Of a stretch of 64,000 nucleotides of DNA, positions 46,100-54,946 are shown piece by piece. The position numbers and the translations under genes were made by a program. The notes beneath the pieces were generated by a model that was not told the DNA's origin, did no database searches, and saw nothing but the letters and a program-made list of their open reading frames with translations. This stretch comes from Bacillus tequilensis KCTC 13622 (GTDB lineage: Bacteria > Bacillota > Bacilli > Bacillales > Bacillaceae), in the NCBI RefSeq assembly GCF_000507145.1, contig NZ_AYTO01000001.1, forward strand, positions 1 through 64,000, written 5' to 3'. Within the stretch, counting starts at the first letter, position 1, and the number at the start of each line of letters is the position of its first letter.

Positions 46100-46161
46100 A
46101 CGAATAGGTACATAATCTAGATAAAAAAAGTTGGAGCACAGATGGAGGAAGATGAATAGGA

Positions 46162-47295
46162 ATGGGTATTGCAGGAACCTTTATTTTTATGATCGTGATC
46201 GGCGCCGTCATTGGCGCGGTGACCAATCATTTAGCAATTCAAATGCTCTTTAGGCCATATAGGGCGTACTATTTGTTTGGAAAACGCGTCCCTTTTACGC
46301 CCGGGCTGATTCCGAGAAGACGGGATGAACTGGCAAAACAAATGGGACTTATGGTCGTCAATCATCTCTTAACACCTGAAGGCATTAAAAAGCGGCTCGT
46401 CTCTGATACAGCCAAAACACAGGCCCTTCAAATCGGGGAACAGCTGATTCAAAAACTGTCACTTTCTGAAATGACAGTAAAAGAAGCGCTGGAAAAAGCG
46501 GGGATGAAGCGTCCTGAAGAAGCGGCAGACGCATGGATCAGCAATTGGACGGATCATAAACTAAACCAGCTTTTCCGCCAATATGAGCACCAATCGCTAA
46601 AAGAGCTGCTGCCTTTGGAAGTGCAGGAAAAGCTTGAGGCAAAGATCCCGATGATCTCAGGATATATATTGTCACGCAGTGTCAGTTATTTTGAAAGTGA
46701 TGAAGGAAAAATCCGTCTCGGCAATATGATTGATGACTTCTTAAAAGAACGCGGCATGCTTGGAAGCATGGTGCAGATGTTTCTAGGCAATTCAAGCCTT
46801 GCGGACCGTGTGCTGCCGGAGTTGTTGAAGTTTTTGCGGAATGAGGAAACAAATCAATTGCTTTCGGATCTCTTGAAAAACGAATGGGGCAAGCTGAGGG
46901 AGTATACGTTTAATGAAGCGGACGAAAAATGGAATGCAAAAGCGCTCATTTTCAGCCTGAAACGAAGCGTGCTGCAAACATTTTCGACTGCTCCTTTCTT
47001 CGACAATACCATTGGCGCGCTTACCGTCCGTTATGAATCTGAGCTGACTCAGCAAATGCTGCCGGCACTGTTAGACAAATTGCTTGAAGGGATCTCGGTC
47101 AATCTTGAAAGTGTCTTAAAACGGATGCGCCTTGAGGAAATCGTTAAGGAGCAGGTGGATCAATTCCCAGTGCAGCGTCTTGAAGAAATGGTTTTGTCCA
47201 TTTCAAAAAAAGAATTTAAAATGATTACCTATTTGGGAGGACTTCTCGGGGGAATCATAGGTGCCATTCAAGCGCTGTTTGTAATCCTTTTTTAA
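46162..47295 (+). CDS. yheB: DUF445-family membrane protein YheB
   Basis: 377 residues. One N-terminal membrane helix (FIFMIVIGAVIGAVTNHLAIQMLFRPY) and one at the extreme C-terminus (YLGGLLGGIIGAIQALFVILF), with a long helical middle. The N-terminal AVTNHLAIQMLFRPYR and PGLIPRRRDELA segments are family hallmarks of DUF445. Function unknown. Followed by yheA 92 bases later, probably one operon. Confidence 0.88.
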   Translation: MGIAGTFIFMIVIGAVIGAVTNHLAIQMLFRPYRAYYLFGKRVPFTPGLIPRRRDELAKQMGLMVVNHLLTPEGIKKRLVSDTAKTQALQIGEQLIQKLSLSEMTVKEALEKAGMKRPEEAADAWISNWTDHKLNQLFRQYEHQSLKELLPLEVQEKLEAKIPMISGYILSRSVSYFESDEGKIRLGNMIDDFLKERGMLGSMVQMFLGNSSLADRVLPELLKFLRNEETNQLLSDLLKNEWGKLREYTFNEADEKWNAKALIFSLKRSVLQTFSTAPFFDNTIGALTVRYESELTQQMLPALLDKLLEGISVNLESVLKRMRLEEIVKEQVDQFPVQRLEEMVLSISKKEFKMITYLGGLLGGIIGAIQALFVILF

Positions 47296-47387
47296 GAGAA
47301 AATGGTTTTGGATTAATGAAAGGAGCTCCATAGTTTGTTATAGTGGAGTGGTATGTCAAACGGCAATGATGAAAGGAGCTATTTATA

Positions 47388-47741
47388 ATGGCTGTTAATT
47401 TTTATGATGTAGCATATGATCTGGAACATGCATTACGCGGGAGCGAAGAGTTCTCTCGTTTAAAAAACCTTTACGATGAAGTGAACGCGGATGAATCAGC
47501 GAAGCGCATGTTTGAAAACTTCCGTGATGTGCAGCTGCAACTCCAGCAAAAACAAATGGCAGGAGAAGAAATTACACAGGATGAAGTGATGCAGGCTCAA
47601 AAAACCGTAGCACTTGTACAGCAGCACGAAACCATTTCTCAGCTGATGGAAGCGGAGCAGCGCATGAGCATGCTGATCGGAGAATTAAACAAAATCATTA
47701 TGAAGCCTTTAGAAGAGCTTTACGGCAGTGTCGAAGGCTAA
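47388..47741 (+). CDS. yheA: YlbF/YmcA-family (Com_YlbF) small protein YheA
   Basis: 117 residues, nearly all helical and Gln/Glu-rich, matching the Com_YlbF family. Paralogs YlbF and YmcA help form the Y-complex that directs RNase Y; a similar accessory role is possible but not shown. AAAGGAGC lies 9 bases before the ATG. Confidence 0.88.
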   Translation: MAVNFYDVAYDLEHALRGSEEFSRLKNLYDEVNADESAKRMFENFRDVQLQLQQKQMAGEEITQDEVMQAQKTVALVQQHETISQLMEAEQRMSMLIGELNKIIMKPLEELYGSVEG

Positions 47742-47746
47742 TCGCA

Positions 47747-47778
47747 AAATCCCTTCTTGGAAAAGAAGGGATTTTTTA
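47747..47778. terminator. Bidirectional terminator between yheA and yhaZ
   Basis: A 12-bp perfect stem AAATCCCTTCTT and its complement, loop GGAA, then T-run. Confidence 0.93.
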
Positions 47779-47783
47779 TTCAC

Positions 47784-48857
47784 TCAGCAAACTTCGAAAT
47801 CCAGTGAATCTTTTGCCTCTCCATTGATGATCACAGATAATGTGTGAATTCCTTTGTAATGTTTTCTGGTTGTTAGGTTCTTAAAGGAGTGATTTTTTTT
47901 GTATGACTTGGTTTCATTTTTTCGTATATTTGTTTCTGTTATTTTAAATACTTTTCGATGGCGCTGGCCTCTCGCTTTCACGAAATCAATGGCATACTCA
48001 ATTCTAACTTTTTGTTCCGTGTCTGAATGGATATAAAAAGAAAATTCAATGCTTTCGCCAATCGGTATACGGCTTGGTTGACACGTGAAATCATATAAAT
48101 GTATCGAATCAGCATTTCCATAACCAAAAAGCGCTAAAGCTTGTTTATCACCTTGTTTTAATAAAGTCCGATAGGCGTGTTTGATGACCCAATCGGTGTG
48201 GGGATGGGTTCCGTACCATTGATCTGCAACCTTTTTCAGCAATTGAGGATGCGTTTTTGAAATATCATTAAGGTTGTTGGCCACGCTTTTCCTTACATAC
48301 AAGGACTCGTCCTGCATCAGCTTTTCAAGGATCGGCAGGATGGGGGAAGGGTCGGATTTTAAAGCGGGTATCGATTTTCCCCATGGCAGACGGGGCCTGC
48401 TTCCTTCACTCGCCAGTCTTCTCACGTGTTCATTTTCATGCTCTGCCCAAGCAAGCAATTGTGCAATCATTTTTTCTTGATCTAAAAGTAAAAAAGGCCT
48501 CACAGCAAATTCTGAAGTAGAATATTGCGTGAAATATTCCAATGCTTTTATTGATTCTTCCCAGTATGCTAACCCGTACAGTTCGACATAATCAGGGAAT
48601 AGAATTCCGCTGAGTCCTTTAAAATGAGGAGCTGTATCCCGTAAAATCGCAAGCGCTTCACTGTACTGTTTTGGCAGTGCTTCGTATAAGGATGCTGTAA
48701 TGCGGCGCATCCGCTCTTTTAAAGCGAGTTCAGGCCAATCTTCCAGCAGCAATTGTTCCTCGAAGCGGTCTTGGTTAAAATCAGGACAAGACGCCTTTAT
48801 ATGGTGTATCAATCGAGATATCAGTTCGTCATTGTATATATCTTTTAAATCAGCCAT
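47784..48857 (-). CDS. yhaZ: HEAT-repeat DNA alkylation repair-like protein YhaZ
   Basis: 357 residues. Helical repeats through residues 60-230 include VRRLASEGSRPRLPWG and YVRKSVANNLNDISKTHPQLL, resembling AlkD-type HEAT glycosylases. A C-terminal beta-rich domain of about 100 residues (DFTCQPSRIPIGESIEFSFY onward) is unusual for AlkD. A DNA-repair role is inferred from the family only. Confidence 0.8.
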   Translation of the reverse strand: MADLKDIYNDELISRLIHHIKASCPDFNQDRFEEQLLLEDWPELALKERMRRITASLYEALPKQYSEALAILRDTAPHFKGLSGILFPDYVELYGLAYWEESIKALEYFTQYSTSEFAVRPFLLLDQEKMIAQLLAWAEHENEHVRRLASEGSRPRLPWGKSIPALKSDPSPILPILEKLMQDESLYVRKSVANNLNDISKTHPQLLKKVADQWYGTHPHTDWVIKHAYRTLLKQGDKQALALFGYGNADSIHLYDFTCQPSRIPIGESIEFSFYIHSDTEQKVRIEYAIDFVKARGQRHRKVFKITETNIRKNETKSYKKNHSFKNLTTRKHYKGIHTLSVIINGEAKDSLDFEVC

Positions 48858-48938
48858 CTGATCACCGCTTTTTCATTTTAATATATATTATATGAGAATA
48901 TATGTTCTGAATCAAGCTTTAAAATCCAGAAATTAACA

Positions 48939-48979
48939 ACCGGTCCTACCTCGGATACATAATTCGGTTGCTTTTTTTA
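48939..48979 (+). terminator. Possible terminator-like hairpin upstream of the candidate RNA
   Basis: CAACCG and CGGTTG (6 bp, long loop) followed by CTTTTTTT on the + strand. No + strand gene precedes it; it may limit read-through or be chance. Confidence 0.35.
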
Positions 48980-48992
48980 GTTAAAAAAACCC

Positions 48993-49021
48993 TTGTCATC
49001 AGCAAGAAAAACTGAGATAAT
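48993..49021 (+). promoter_or_regulatory. Sigma-A-like promoter of the candidate RNA
   Basis: TTGTCA (48993-48998), 17 bases, GATAAT (49016-49021): one mismatch in each hexamer and ideal spacing. Confidence 0.6.
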
Positions 49022-49027
49022 ACTCAT

Positions 49028-49258
49028 TGAAAGCGCCTACACTTACCTGATTTCAAATGGATACGGTCGCATATCATGCCGTTATATAGAGGGGATAAGC
49101 AACAGAGAGTAAGTGTTCGGAGCGCATCAACGGTCAAACAAGGGGTTCCTGATACATGATTTTTCGTAAATCGAAACAACGATATTAGGGAGAATGGCTG
49201 CTTCGATCGTATCCTATCAACATGCCAAACATAAAGCCTGCTGAGCCAGGCTTTTTTT
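49028..49258 (+). ncRNA. Candidate structured small RNA or leader between yhaZ and yhaX
   Basis: About 230 nt from a predicted transcript start to a strong terminator, with no ORF that has a ribosome site. GCGC..ACACTTAC (49033-49046) pairs with GTAAGTGT..GCGC (49109-49125), closing a domain. The 3' half has GATTT/AAATC and TCGAA/TTCGA hairpins. It may be a free RNA or an attenuated leader of yhaX. No Rfam class recognised. Confidence 0.5.
49233..49258 (+). terminator. Intrinsic terminator of the candidate RNA
   Basis: Stem AAAGCCTG/CAGGCTTT (49233-49240 with 49247-49254), loop CTGAGC, T-run of seven. It lies 85 bases before yhaX. Confidence 0.88.
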
Positions 49259-49342
49259 GCTTTTCTGAAAAGGTTGTTCTAAACACAGAGACAGGGTCAT
49301 ATCCTATACACAAGTACAGTCATCAAGGAGGGGGACATCTCT

Positions 49343-50209
49343 GTGTCAAAACAATTGCTTGCCTTAAATATAGATGGAGCGCTGCTTCGGTCGAACGGGA
49401 AAATTCATCAGGCAACAAAAGACGCGATTGAATATGTGAAGAAAAAAGGGATTTACGTCACACTCGTGACCAATCGCCATTTTCGTTCAGCTCAGAAAAT
49501 AGCAAAATCGCTGAAGCTTGATGCCAAGCTGATCACCCATAGCGGGTCATATATCGCTGAGAAAATAGACGCCCCGTTTTTTGAAAGAAGAATTTCTGAC
49601 GATCACACCTTTAATATTGTGCAAGTGCTGGAGAGCTACCAATGTAACATTCGGCTTCTTCACGAGAAGTATTCCATTGGAAACAAGCAAAAGGTAAATT
49701 CCAATTTACTGGGAAAAGCGCTCATTCATCCGTCCGATCCGATCTTTTATCCAGTCCAATTTGTTGAATCATTAAGCGACCTTCTCATGGATGAACCGGT
49801 GAGCGCGCCTGTCATTGAAGTGTATACAGAGCACGACATTCAGGATGACATTACAGAAACGATTACGAAAGCCTTTCCTGCGGTTGACGTAATTCGCGTA
49901 AACGATGAGAAGCTGAATATCGTCCCGAAAGGTGTCTCGAAGGAAGCGGGGCTGGCGCTCGTCGCTTCAGATCTTGGGCTGACCATGGATGATGTCGTGG
50001 TCATCGGCCATCAATTTGATGATCTCCCAATGATTGAACTAGCCGGCCTTGGGGTAGCGATGGGGAACGCCGCTCCAGAGATTAAAAGAAAAGCCGATTG
50101 GGTCACAAGGTCCAATGACGAGCAAGGTGTCGCTTATATGATGAAGGAATATTTCCGAATGCAGCAGCGAAAAGGATTTCTTGATAAGTTCCACATGAAA
50201 CGTGTGTAA
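49343..50209 (+). CDS. yhaX: HAD-superfamily hydrolase (Cof type) YhaX
   Basis: 288 residues. HAD motif I is LALNIDGALLR: the expected DxD nucleophile pair is seen only as N-x-D, so the first Asp is replaced by Asn. Motif II is TLVTNR, with Lys near KGVSKEAGLALV and motif IV VVIGHQFDDLPMIE. Cof-type sugar-phosphate phosphatase fold with altered catalytic residues. Known as a sigma-E-dependent sporulation protein. Start GTG at 49343 after GGAGGGGG. Phosphatase activity is doubtful. Confidence 0.88.
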   Translation: MSKQLLALNIDGALLRSNGKIHQATKDAIEYVKKKGIYVTLVTNRHFRSAQKIAKSLKLDAKLITHSGSYIAEKIDAPFFERRISDDHTFNIVQVLESYQCNIRLLHEKYSIGNKQKVNSNLLGKALIHPSDPIFYPVQFVESLSDLLMDEPVSAPVIEVYTEHDIQDDITETITKAFPAVDVIRVNDEKLNIVPKGVSKEAGLALVASDLGLTMDDVVVIGHQFDDLPMIELAGLGVAMGNAAPEIKRKADWVTRSNDEQGVAYMMKEYFRMQQRKGFLDKFHMKRV

Positions 50210-50248
50210 AAAAGCCGCTCGCGCCCTGGCAGGCGCGGCGGCTTTTTT
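50208..50248 (+). terminator. Intrinsic terminator of yhaX
   Basis: A long GC-rich stem AAAAAAGCCGC-CGCGCC with GGCGCG-CGGCTTTTTT, loop CTGGCA. Confidence 0.92.
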
Positions 50249-50319
50249 GCCGATTGATTTTAGCGGTTTATTTCTGTACACTAAAGAAAGTTTTGAATCT
50301 GATAAATTAGGTGATGAAG

Positions 50320-51825
50320 TTGCAAATTAAAATAGAAGGCATACATGATGACCGCCTGCATCGGCCTCTTCAAAATATTGCAAATTTGTTTTATGAAGAG
50401 TGCGAACTTGTATACGGCGGAGATGAGCCTGCAGATGTTGTCATTTCTTTAGACTGCTTACAAACGGATGAGCATGTGACGGTATCGGGAGAAGTGAAGG
50501 AAACGTGCATAAAGGAACAGCATACAAAATCTTTTTCTCCCGGCATGAATGAAAAAGAAGCGTTTAAGCAAGTGAAAAACACGATTTCTTATGTATATCT
50601 CAATCTTCTTCAGGCGCATACGGGCATCACGCAAAAATGGGGAATCCTTACAGGGATTCGGCCGACAAAGCTGCTTCATAAAAAGCTGCAAAGCGGAATG
50701 CCGAGGGAGCAAGCACACGCAGAATTGAAAAAAGACTATTTAATTCATGATGAGAAAATCGAGTTAATGCAGGAAATTGTGGACCGGCAGCTGGCGGCAG
50801 TGCCGGATCTGTATCGAGTAAAAGATGAAGTCAGCATTTATATCGGCATTCCGTTCTGTCCGACAAAATGCGCGTATTGCACATTCCCCGCGTACGCGAT
50901 CCAAGGACAGGCGGGCAGAGTCGGTTCATTTTTATGGGGGCTGCATTACGAAATGCAGAAAATCGGCGAATGGCTGAAGGCGCATGATGTTAAGGTTACA
51001 ACCATTTACTTTGGCGGCGGGACGCCGACAAGCATTACAGCGGAGGAAATGGATCTGCTGTATGAAGAAATGGTCCGCTCCTTCCCGGATGTGAAAAATA
51101 TTCGCGAAATCACGGTAGAAGCCGGCCGTCCTGACACGATTACAGAAGAAAAACTCGCCGTTTTAAACAAATATGATATTGACCGGATCAGCATTAATCC
51201 GCAATCCTACGAAAACGAAACCCTAAAGGCGATCGGGCGGCATCATACAGTTGAAGAGACCATTGAGAAATATCATTTGTCACGCCGGCACGGCATGAAT
51301 AATATCAACATGGACCTGATTATCGGTTTGCCCAGGGAAGGCGTGAAGGAATTCAGACACAGTCTTTCAGAAACGGAAAAGCTGATGCCGGAATCACTTA
51401 CGGTTCATACCCTTTCCTTTAAACGGGCGTCAGAAATGACGAGAAACAAACATAAGTACAAAGTCGCCGGCAGGGAAGAGGTTTCTCAAATGATGGATGA
51501 CGCGGTAGTTTGGACGAGGGAGCATGGGTACGTGCCTTACTATTTATACCGCCAGAAAAACATCCTTGGAAACCTTGAAAACGTCGGATACTCTTTGCCG
51601 GGACAAGAAAGCATCTATAACATTATGATTATGGAAGAGGTTCAGACGATTATCGGCATCGGCTGCGGCGCGGCAAGTAAATTTATTGACCGGGATACAG
51701 GGAAAATCACTCACTTTGCCAATCCGAAAGATCCAAAATCGTATAATGAGCGCTTCGAGCACTACACGGACGAAAAAATCAAATATTTAGAGCAGATTTT
51801 TGAGAAAACGACAAAGCAGCACTGA
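50320..51825 (+). CDS. hemZ: Oxygen-independent coproporphyrinogen III dehydrogenase-like radical SAM protein HemZ
   Basis: 501 residues from TTG at 50320; GTG at 50311 would add three. Radical SAM cluster motif PFCPTKCAYCTFPAYA (CxxxCxxC) near residue 180, YFGGGTPTS, ITVEAGRPDT and the family segment ISINPQSYENETLKAIGR. An N-terminal region of about 160 residues is specific to the HemZ group. Implicated in anaerobic haem synthesis in B. subtilis. The AGGTGAT site lies only 4 bases before the TTG, so the start is not certain. Confidence 0.9.
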   Translation: MQIKIEGIHDDRLHRPLQNIANLFYEECELVYGGDEPADVVISLDCLQTDEHVTVSGEVKETCIKEQHTKSFSPGMNEKEAFKQVKNTISYVYLNLLQAHTGITQKWGILTGIRPTKLLHKKLQSGMPREQAHAELKKDYLIHDEKIELMQEIVDRQLAAVPDLYRVKDEVSIYIGIPFCPTKCAYCTFPAYAIQGQAGRVGSFLWGLHYEMQKIGEWLKAHDVKVTTIYFGGGTPTSITAEEMDLLYEEMVRSFPDVKNIREITVEAGRPDTITEEKLAVLNKYDIDRISINPQSYENETLKAIGRHHTVEETIEKYHLSRRHGMNNINMDLIIGLPREGVKEFRHSLSETEKLMPESLTVHTLSFKRASEMTRNKHKYKVAGREEVSQMMDDAVVWTREHGYVPYYLYRQKNILGNLENVGYSLPGQESIYNIMIMEEVQTIIGIGCGAASKFIDRDTGKITHFANPKDPKSYNERFEHYTDEKIKYLEQIFEKTTKQH

Positions 51826-51846
51826 TCACAGTGCTGCTTTTTTTAT
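51813..51846. terminator. Bidirectional terminator between hemZ and khtU
   Basis: A 12-bp perfect stem AAAGCAGCACTG and its complement, loop ATCA, then T-run. It overlaps the hemZ stop. Confidence 0.92.
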
Positions 51847-53060
51847 CCTTGTTTTTTTGCTGGCTGAACATTAGGCTTCCATTTGAAAACCTTATTCAGC
51901 AAGCGATAAATTCGTTTTGATTCCTTTGTTAAAAGCGGTCCCAAAATCGCCAGAATGAGGACATATAATGCGGCAAACGGCTTTAATGTGGCGGACAGTC
52001 CGCCGGCGATCCCGAGGTTTGCAACGATAATCGAAAACTCTCCCCGAGAGACGATCGTCAGCCCGATATTCGATGAAGCCTTATGGGAGAGCCCTGCGCG
52101 CCGTCCGGCAACCATTCCGGCGATAAAGTTTCCGAAAATGGTCAACATCACCGCTCCCAACGCAAGCCAAACCGCTTCACCAAGCGAAAATGGATCGATG
52201 CTGAGGCCGAAGCTGAAAAAGAACATGGCACCGAAGAAGTCACGAAACGGAACGACAAGGTGTTCAATCCTATCGGAATGTGCTGTTTCTGAAAAGACCA
52301 AACCGAGCAGCAGCGCGCCGATTGCTTCCGCTACATGGATTGTCTCTGAAAACCCGGCGATAAAAAAGAGCGCTGCGAAAATGACGATAATAAACACTTC
52401 ATTTGAGCGAATGTCTAACAGTTTATTCAACAGCGGCGGAAGTTTTCTGGCTGCGATAAAAAACAGCAGCATATAGCCGAAGGCGATCAAAATGGACAAG
52501 AGCGCACTCCCTGCGGATGTCGCATCACCCAGCACAAGGCCGGAAACAACGGACAAATATACGGCAAGGAAAATATCTTCGAACATAATAATGCCGAGAA
52601 TCAGCTCGGTTTCCGGATTGGCCGTTCTTTTTAAATCAACAAGGACTTTTGCGACAATCGCACTTGACGAGATGGTGATGACGCCTGCGAGGACGAGGAC
52701 TTCCAGAAAGGAAAAACCTGTGATAAACCCGTAAAGCATTCCGAGGCTGAAGTTAATCAAGATATAAATCGTTCCGCCGACCGCGATTGATTTTCCGGAT
52801 TTGATTAACTTTCCGACGGAGAATTCGAGTCCGAGATAGAAGAGGAGGAACAGTACGCCCATCCGCCCGAAGAACTCGATGATTTCACTGCTTTCTATAA
52901 ATGTAAGGTCAATAATCCCCATTTTCGGCGCGTGCGGCCCAACCAGCATTCCCAGCACAATCAGAAACGGAATAATCGAAAACTTAATTTTATTGGCGAT
53001 CACACTGGCAAACGCCACAAGCACAAGCGCAGTTCCGACTTCAAATACAAGATGATCCAT
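51843..53060 (-). CDS. khtU: K+/H+ antiporter transmembrane subunit KhtU
   Basis: 405 residues, CPA2 family, about 12-13 membrane helices (formerly YhaU). Conserved VLGMLVGPHAPKMG, VITISSSAIVAKVLVDL, ETHVAEAIGALLLGLVFSET-like segment and TIVSRGEFSIIVANLG. Expels potassium in exchange for protons under alkaline or high-K+ conditions. Gated by KhtT, whose gene lies 6 bases upstream. Confidence 0.94.
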   Translation of the reverse strand: MDHLVFEVGTALVLVAFASVIANKIKFSIIPFLIVLGMLVGPHAPKMGIIDLTFIESSEIIEFFGRMGVLFLLFYLGLEFSVGKLIKSGKSIAVGGTIYILINFSLGMLYGFITGFSFLEVLVLAGVITISSSAIVAKVLVDLKRTANPETELILGIIMFEDIFLAVYLSVVSGLVLGDATSAGSALLSILIAFGYMLLFFIAARKLPPLLNKLLDIRSNEVFIIVIFAALFFIAGFSETIHVAEAIGALLLGLVFSETAHSDRIEHLVVPFRDFFGAMFFFSFGLSIDPFSLGEAVWLALGAVMLTIFGNFIAGMVAGRRAGLSHKASSNIGLTIVSRGEFSIIVANLGIAGGLSATLKPFAALYVLILAILGPLLTKESKRIYRLLNKVFKWKPNVQPAKKQG

Positions 53061-53066
53061 CGGCGG

Positions 53067-53564
53067 CTACACGCCCTCTCCAGAAAGGAAATCGTGAATC
53101 AGTTTCTTCAGATGCTTTCTCTCACCTGAGAGGACAAGTGTGTCATTTTCTTCAATAACCGAATCAGCTCCGGGATTTAGAAGCTTTTCCTGACTGTGTT
53201 TGATGATGGCGATTACAGTGACATCGTAGTTTTGGCGGACATCAAGCTCCCCGAGCGTGCTCCCGATCGATTTGGCGCCTTTTTCAACCTTAAACCATTC
53301 AATGATGAGGTCGCTGAAAGCCATTTCGATGGACTCCAGCGCTTGCGGTTTATAGACCATGCCTCCTAGAATAGCGGCTATTTGCCTTGCTTCAGAATCA
53401 TCCAATGAGATGTTGGAAAGAAGCTCATCCGGGTCCCGGTCATTAAACCTGTAAATTTCTCTTCTTCCGTCATCATGAATGATAATCGTCATTTTTTCGT
53501 GACTTCTCGTTTCAATTTCAAATTTTTTGCCGATGCCCGGCAGATCGTTTTCTTTAATATTCAA
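53067..53564 (-). CDS. khtT: K+/H+ antiporter regulatory subunit KhtT (RCK_C/TrkA_C)
   Basis: 165 residues from TTG at 53564, preceded by GGAGGG; the frame is open to 53594. N-terminal domain NIKENDLPGIGKKFEIETRSHEK, then a TrkA_C domain with TLGELDVRQNYDVTVIAIIKHSQEKLLNPGADSVIEENDTLVLSGE. Peripheral subunit that controls KhtU; binds cyclic di-AMP in B. subtilis. Middle gene of khtS-khtT-khtU. Confidence 0.92.
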   Translation of the reverse strand: MNIKENDLPGIGKKFEIETRSHEKMTIIIHDDGRREIYRFNDRDPDELLSNISLDDSEARQIAAILGGMVYKPQALESIEMAFSDLIIEWFKVEKGAKSIGSTLGELDVRQNYDVTVIAIIKHSQEKLLNPGADSVIEENDTLVLSGERKHLKKLIHDFLSGEGV

Positions 53565-53624
53565 TGAAATCCCTCCGAATGTAGTGTTGGCCAAGCGGGG
53601 TGAGTTGCAAATAAAGTTGGAGAT

Positions 53625-53942
53625 TTAGATTCGGAGGTAATTAGACTGGTATTTGACAGGCACGGCACAAACCTTTTCCAGCCTGTTCATCAGCGGTTCG
53701 TCAAGGGGCTTGACAGACAGCTGCCTGACAGACTGCGCCAGCGGACTGTACTCTTTGTTCAGCTCTGCCGGGTACAGGCTGCCGGGCGACGGCGTTTTGG
53801 CCGATTGTGTTTCCTGCGGATAGGAGGACATGGGTACATAGCTGTCAGTGCTTGCTTCAAGCTGGGAAGGCAGAACCACATCCGAAGGCGGAAAGTACAC
53901 CATAAATAAACTTAACAGAAAACTAATCAGCCATTTATCCAT
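53625..53942 (-). CDS. khtS: K+/H+ antiporter-associated small protein KhtS
   Basis: 105 residues (formerly YhaS). Short hydrophobic N-terminus (WLISFLLSLFMVYF), then a Ser/Pro/Thr-rich low-complexity region ending LSVKPLDEPLMNRLEKVC. First gene of the antiporter operon, with AAAGGAGG upstream. It modulates the antiporter in B. subtilis; mechanism unclear. The sequence is much less constrained than its partners. Confidence 0.82.
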   Translation of the reverse strand: MDKWLISFLLSLFMVYFPPSDVVLPSQLEASTDSYVPMSSYPQETQSAKTPSPGSLYPAELNKEYSPLAQSVRQLSVKPLDEPLMNRLEKVCAVPVKYQSNYLRI

Positions 53943-54128
53943 GTTTCCTTTCCTCCTTTCTCATCCTAATATCCCTTCTTTTTCACTATATAAAACTTTA
54001 TGTTCCCATTCAAACAATATGCATTTTTCAGTATCTATTGACCTTGAAAAATAAAAAGGTTTATGTGAGGGTGGCGGGGAATGTATAGGAGAAAGAAAAA
54101 AGCAAGCGCATACATGGAGGTGTATTAT

Positions 54129-54896
54129 ATGGAGTTTATTCAATATGAATGTCATGGAGCTGTTGCGGAGATTATCCTGAATCGTCCCGATGCCCATCAC
54201 GCCCTGAATGAACAGATGCTGTCTGAACTGAAGGAAGCGGTTGAAAAGGCGGCTGCAAGCGAGGCGCTCATCGTTCTCCTGAGAGGAACCGGGAAAGGCT
54301 TTTCGGCCGGCGGGGATATCCGGATGATGACGTCAGAGCATGACCCTGATCAATTTAAGCGGCTGATGGATACGATTGAGGCTGTCACTCTGGCGTTATA
54401 TCAGATGAAGAAAGTGACAATTGCTGCTATTCACGGCGCCGCCGCGGGATTGGGCCTGAGTTTGGCGCTTTGCGCTGACATTGTGCTCGCGGAAAAAAAC
54501 GCCGTTCTCGCAATGAACTTTATCGGCATTGGGCTTGTTCCAGACGGCGGAGGGCATTATTTGCTGAAGAAAAGAATAGGGGAAGCGAAGGCGAAAAAGC
54601 TGATTTGGAGCGGGAAAAAACTATCCTCCGCGGAAGCCGCTGATATGGGCCTTCTGGATGGGACATTTGCCGGAGATCCTGCAGAAGGCGCAAGACCCTT
54701 TATCGAAACCCTTTTGGCCTCGCCTCTTTTGGCGATGATCGAAACGAAAGGCATCTTTCAAAGCCTCCAGCTTGAAGAACTGAAAAAGGTGCTTTCTCTT
54801 GAGCGCAGCGCCCAAGAGAAAATGAGAAAGACGAAGGATCATCAAGAAGGAATCCGTGCCTTTTTAGAAAAACGAGAGCCGAAGTTTCAAGCGTAA
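54129..54896 (+). CDS. yhaR: Enoyl-CoA hydratase/isomerase family protein
   Basis: 255 residues. Crotonase fold: LRGTGKGFSAGGDIRMM (oxyanion loop), AAIHGAAAGLGLSLALCADIV and GLVPDGGGHYLLKKRIG. Start at 54129 because TGGAGG lies 7 bases upstream; the frame is open to 54081. Likely acts on an acyl-CoA; pathway not evident from context. The family Glu in the second oxyanion segment is not obvious. Confidence 0.88.
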   Translation: MEFIQYECHGAVAEIILNRPDAHHALNEQMLSELKEAVEKAAASEALIVLLRGTGKGFSAGGDIRMMTSEHDPDQFKRLMDTIEAVTLALYQMKKVTIAAIHGAAAGLGLSLALCADIVLAEKNAVLAMNFIGIGLVPDGGGHYLLKKRIGEAKAKKLIWSGKKLSSAEAADMGLLDGTFAGDPAEGARPFIETLLASPLLAMIETKGIFQSLQLEELKKVLSLERSAQEKMRKTKDHQEGIRAFLEKREPKFQA

Positions 54897-54903
54897 CAGA
54901 TCT

Positions 54904-54946
54904 GCCGGAAAGCTGATCATCTGTGAAACAAAATCAGCTTTCCGGC
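54904..54946. terminator. Shared hairpin of yhaR and yhzD
   Basis: A 14-bp perfect stem GCCGGAAAGCTGAT/ATCAGCTTTCCGGC with a 15-nt loop, containing the end of yhzD. No T-run on either side, so it may stabilise 3' ends rather than terminate. Confidence 0.6.

Noticed and set aside
53943-54128. Cyclic di-AMP (ydaO) riboswitch upstream of khtSTU
   Set aside because: The gap is under 190 bases and lacks the conserved ydaO core. Known cyclic di-AMP control of this system acts through KhtT protein.
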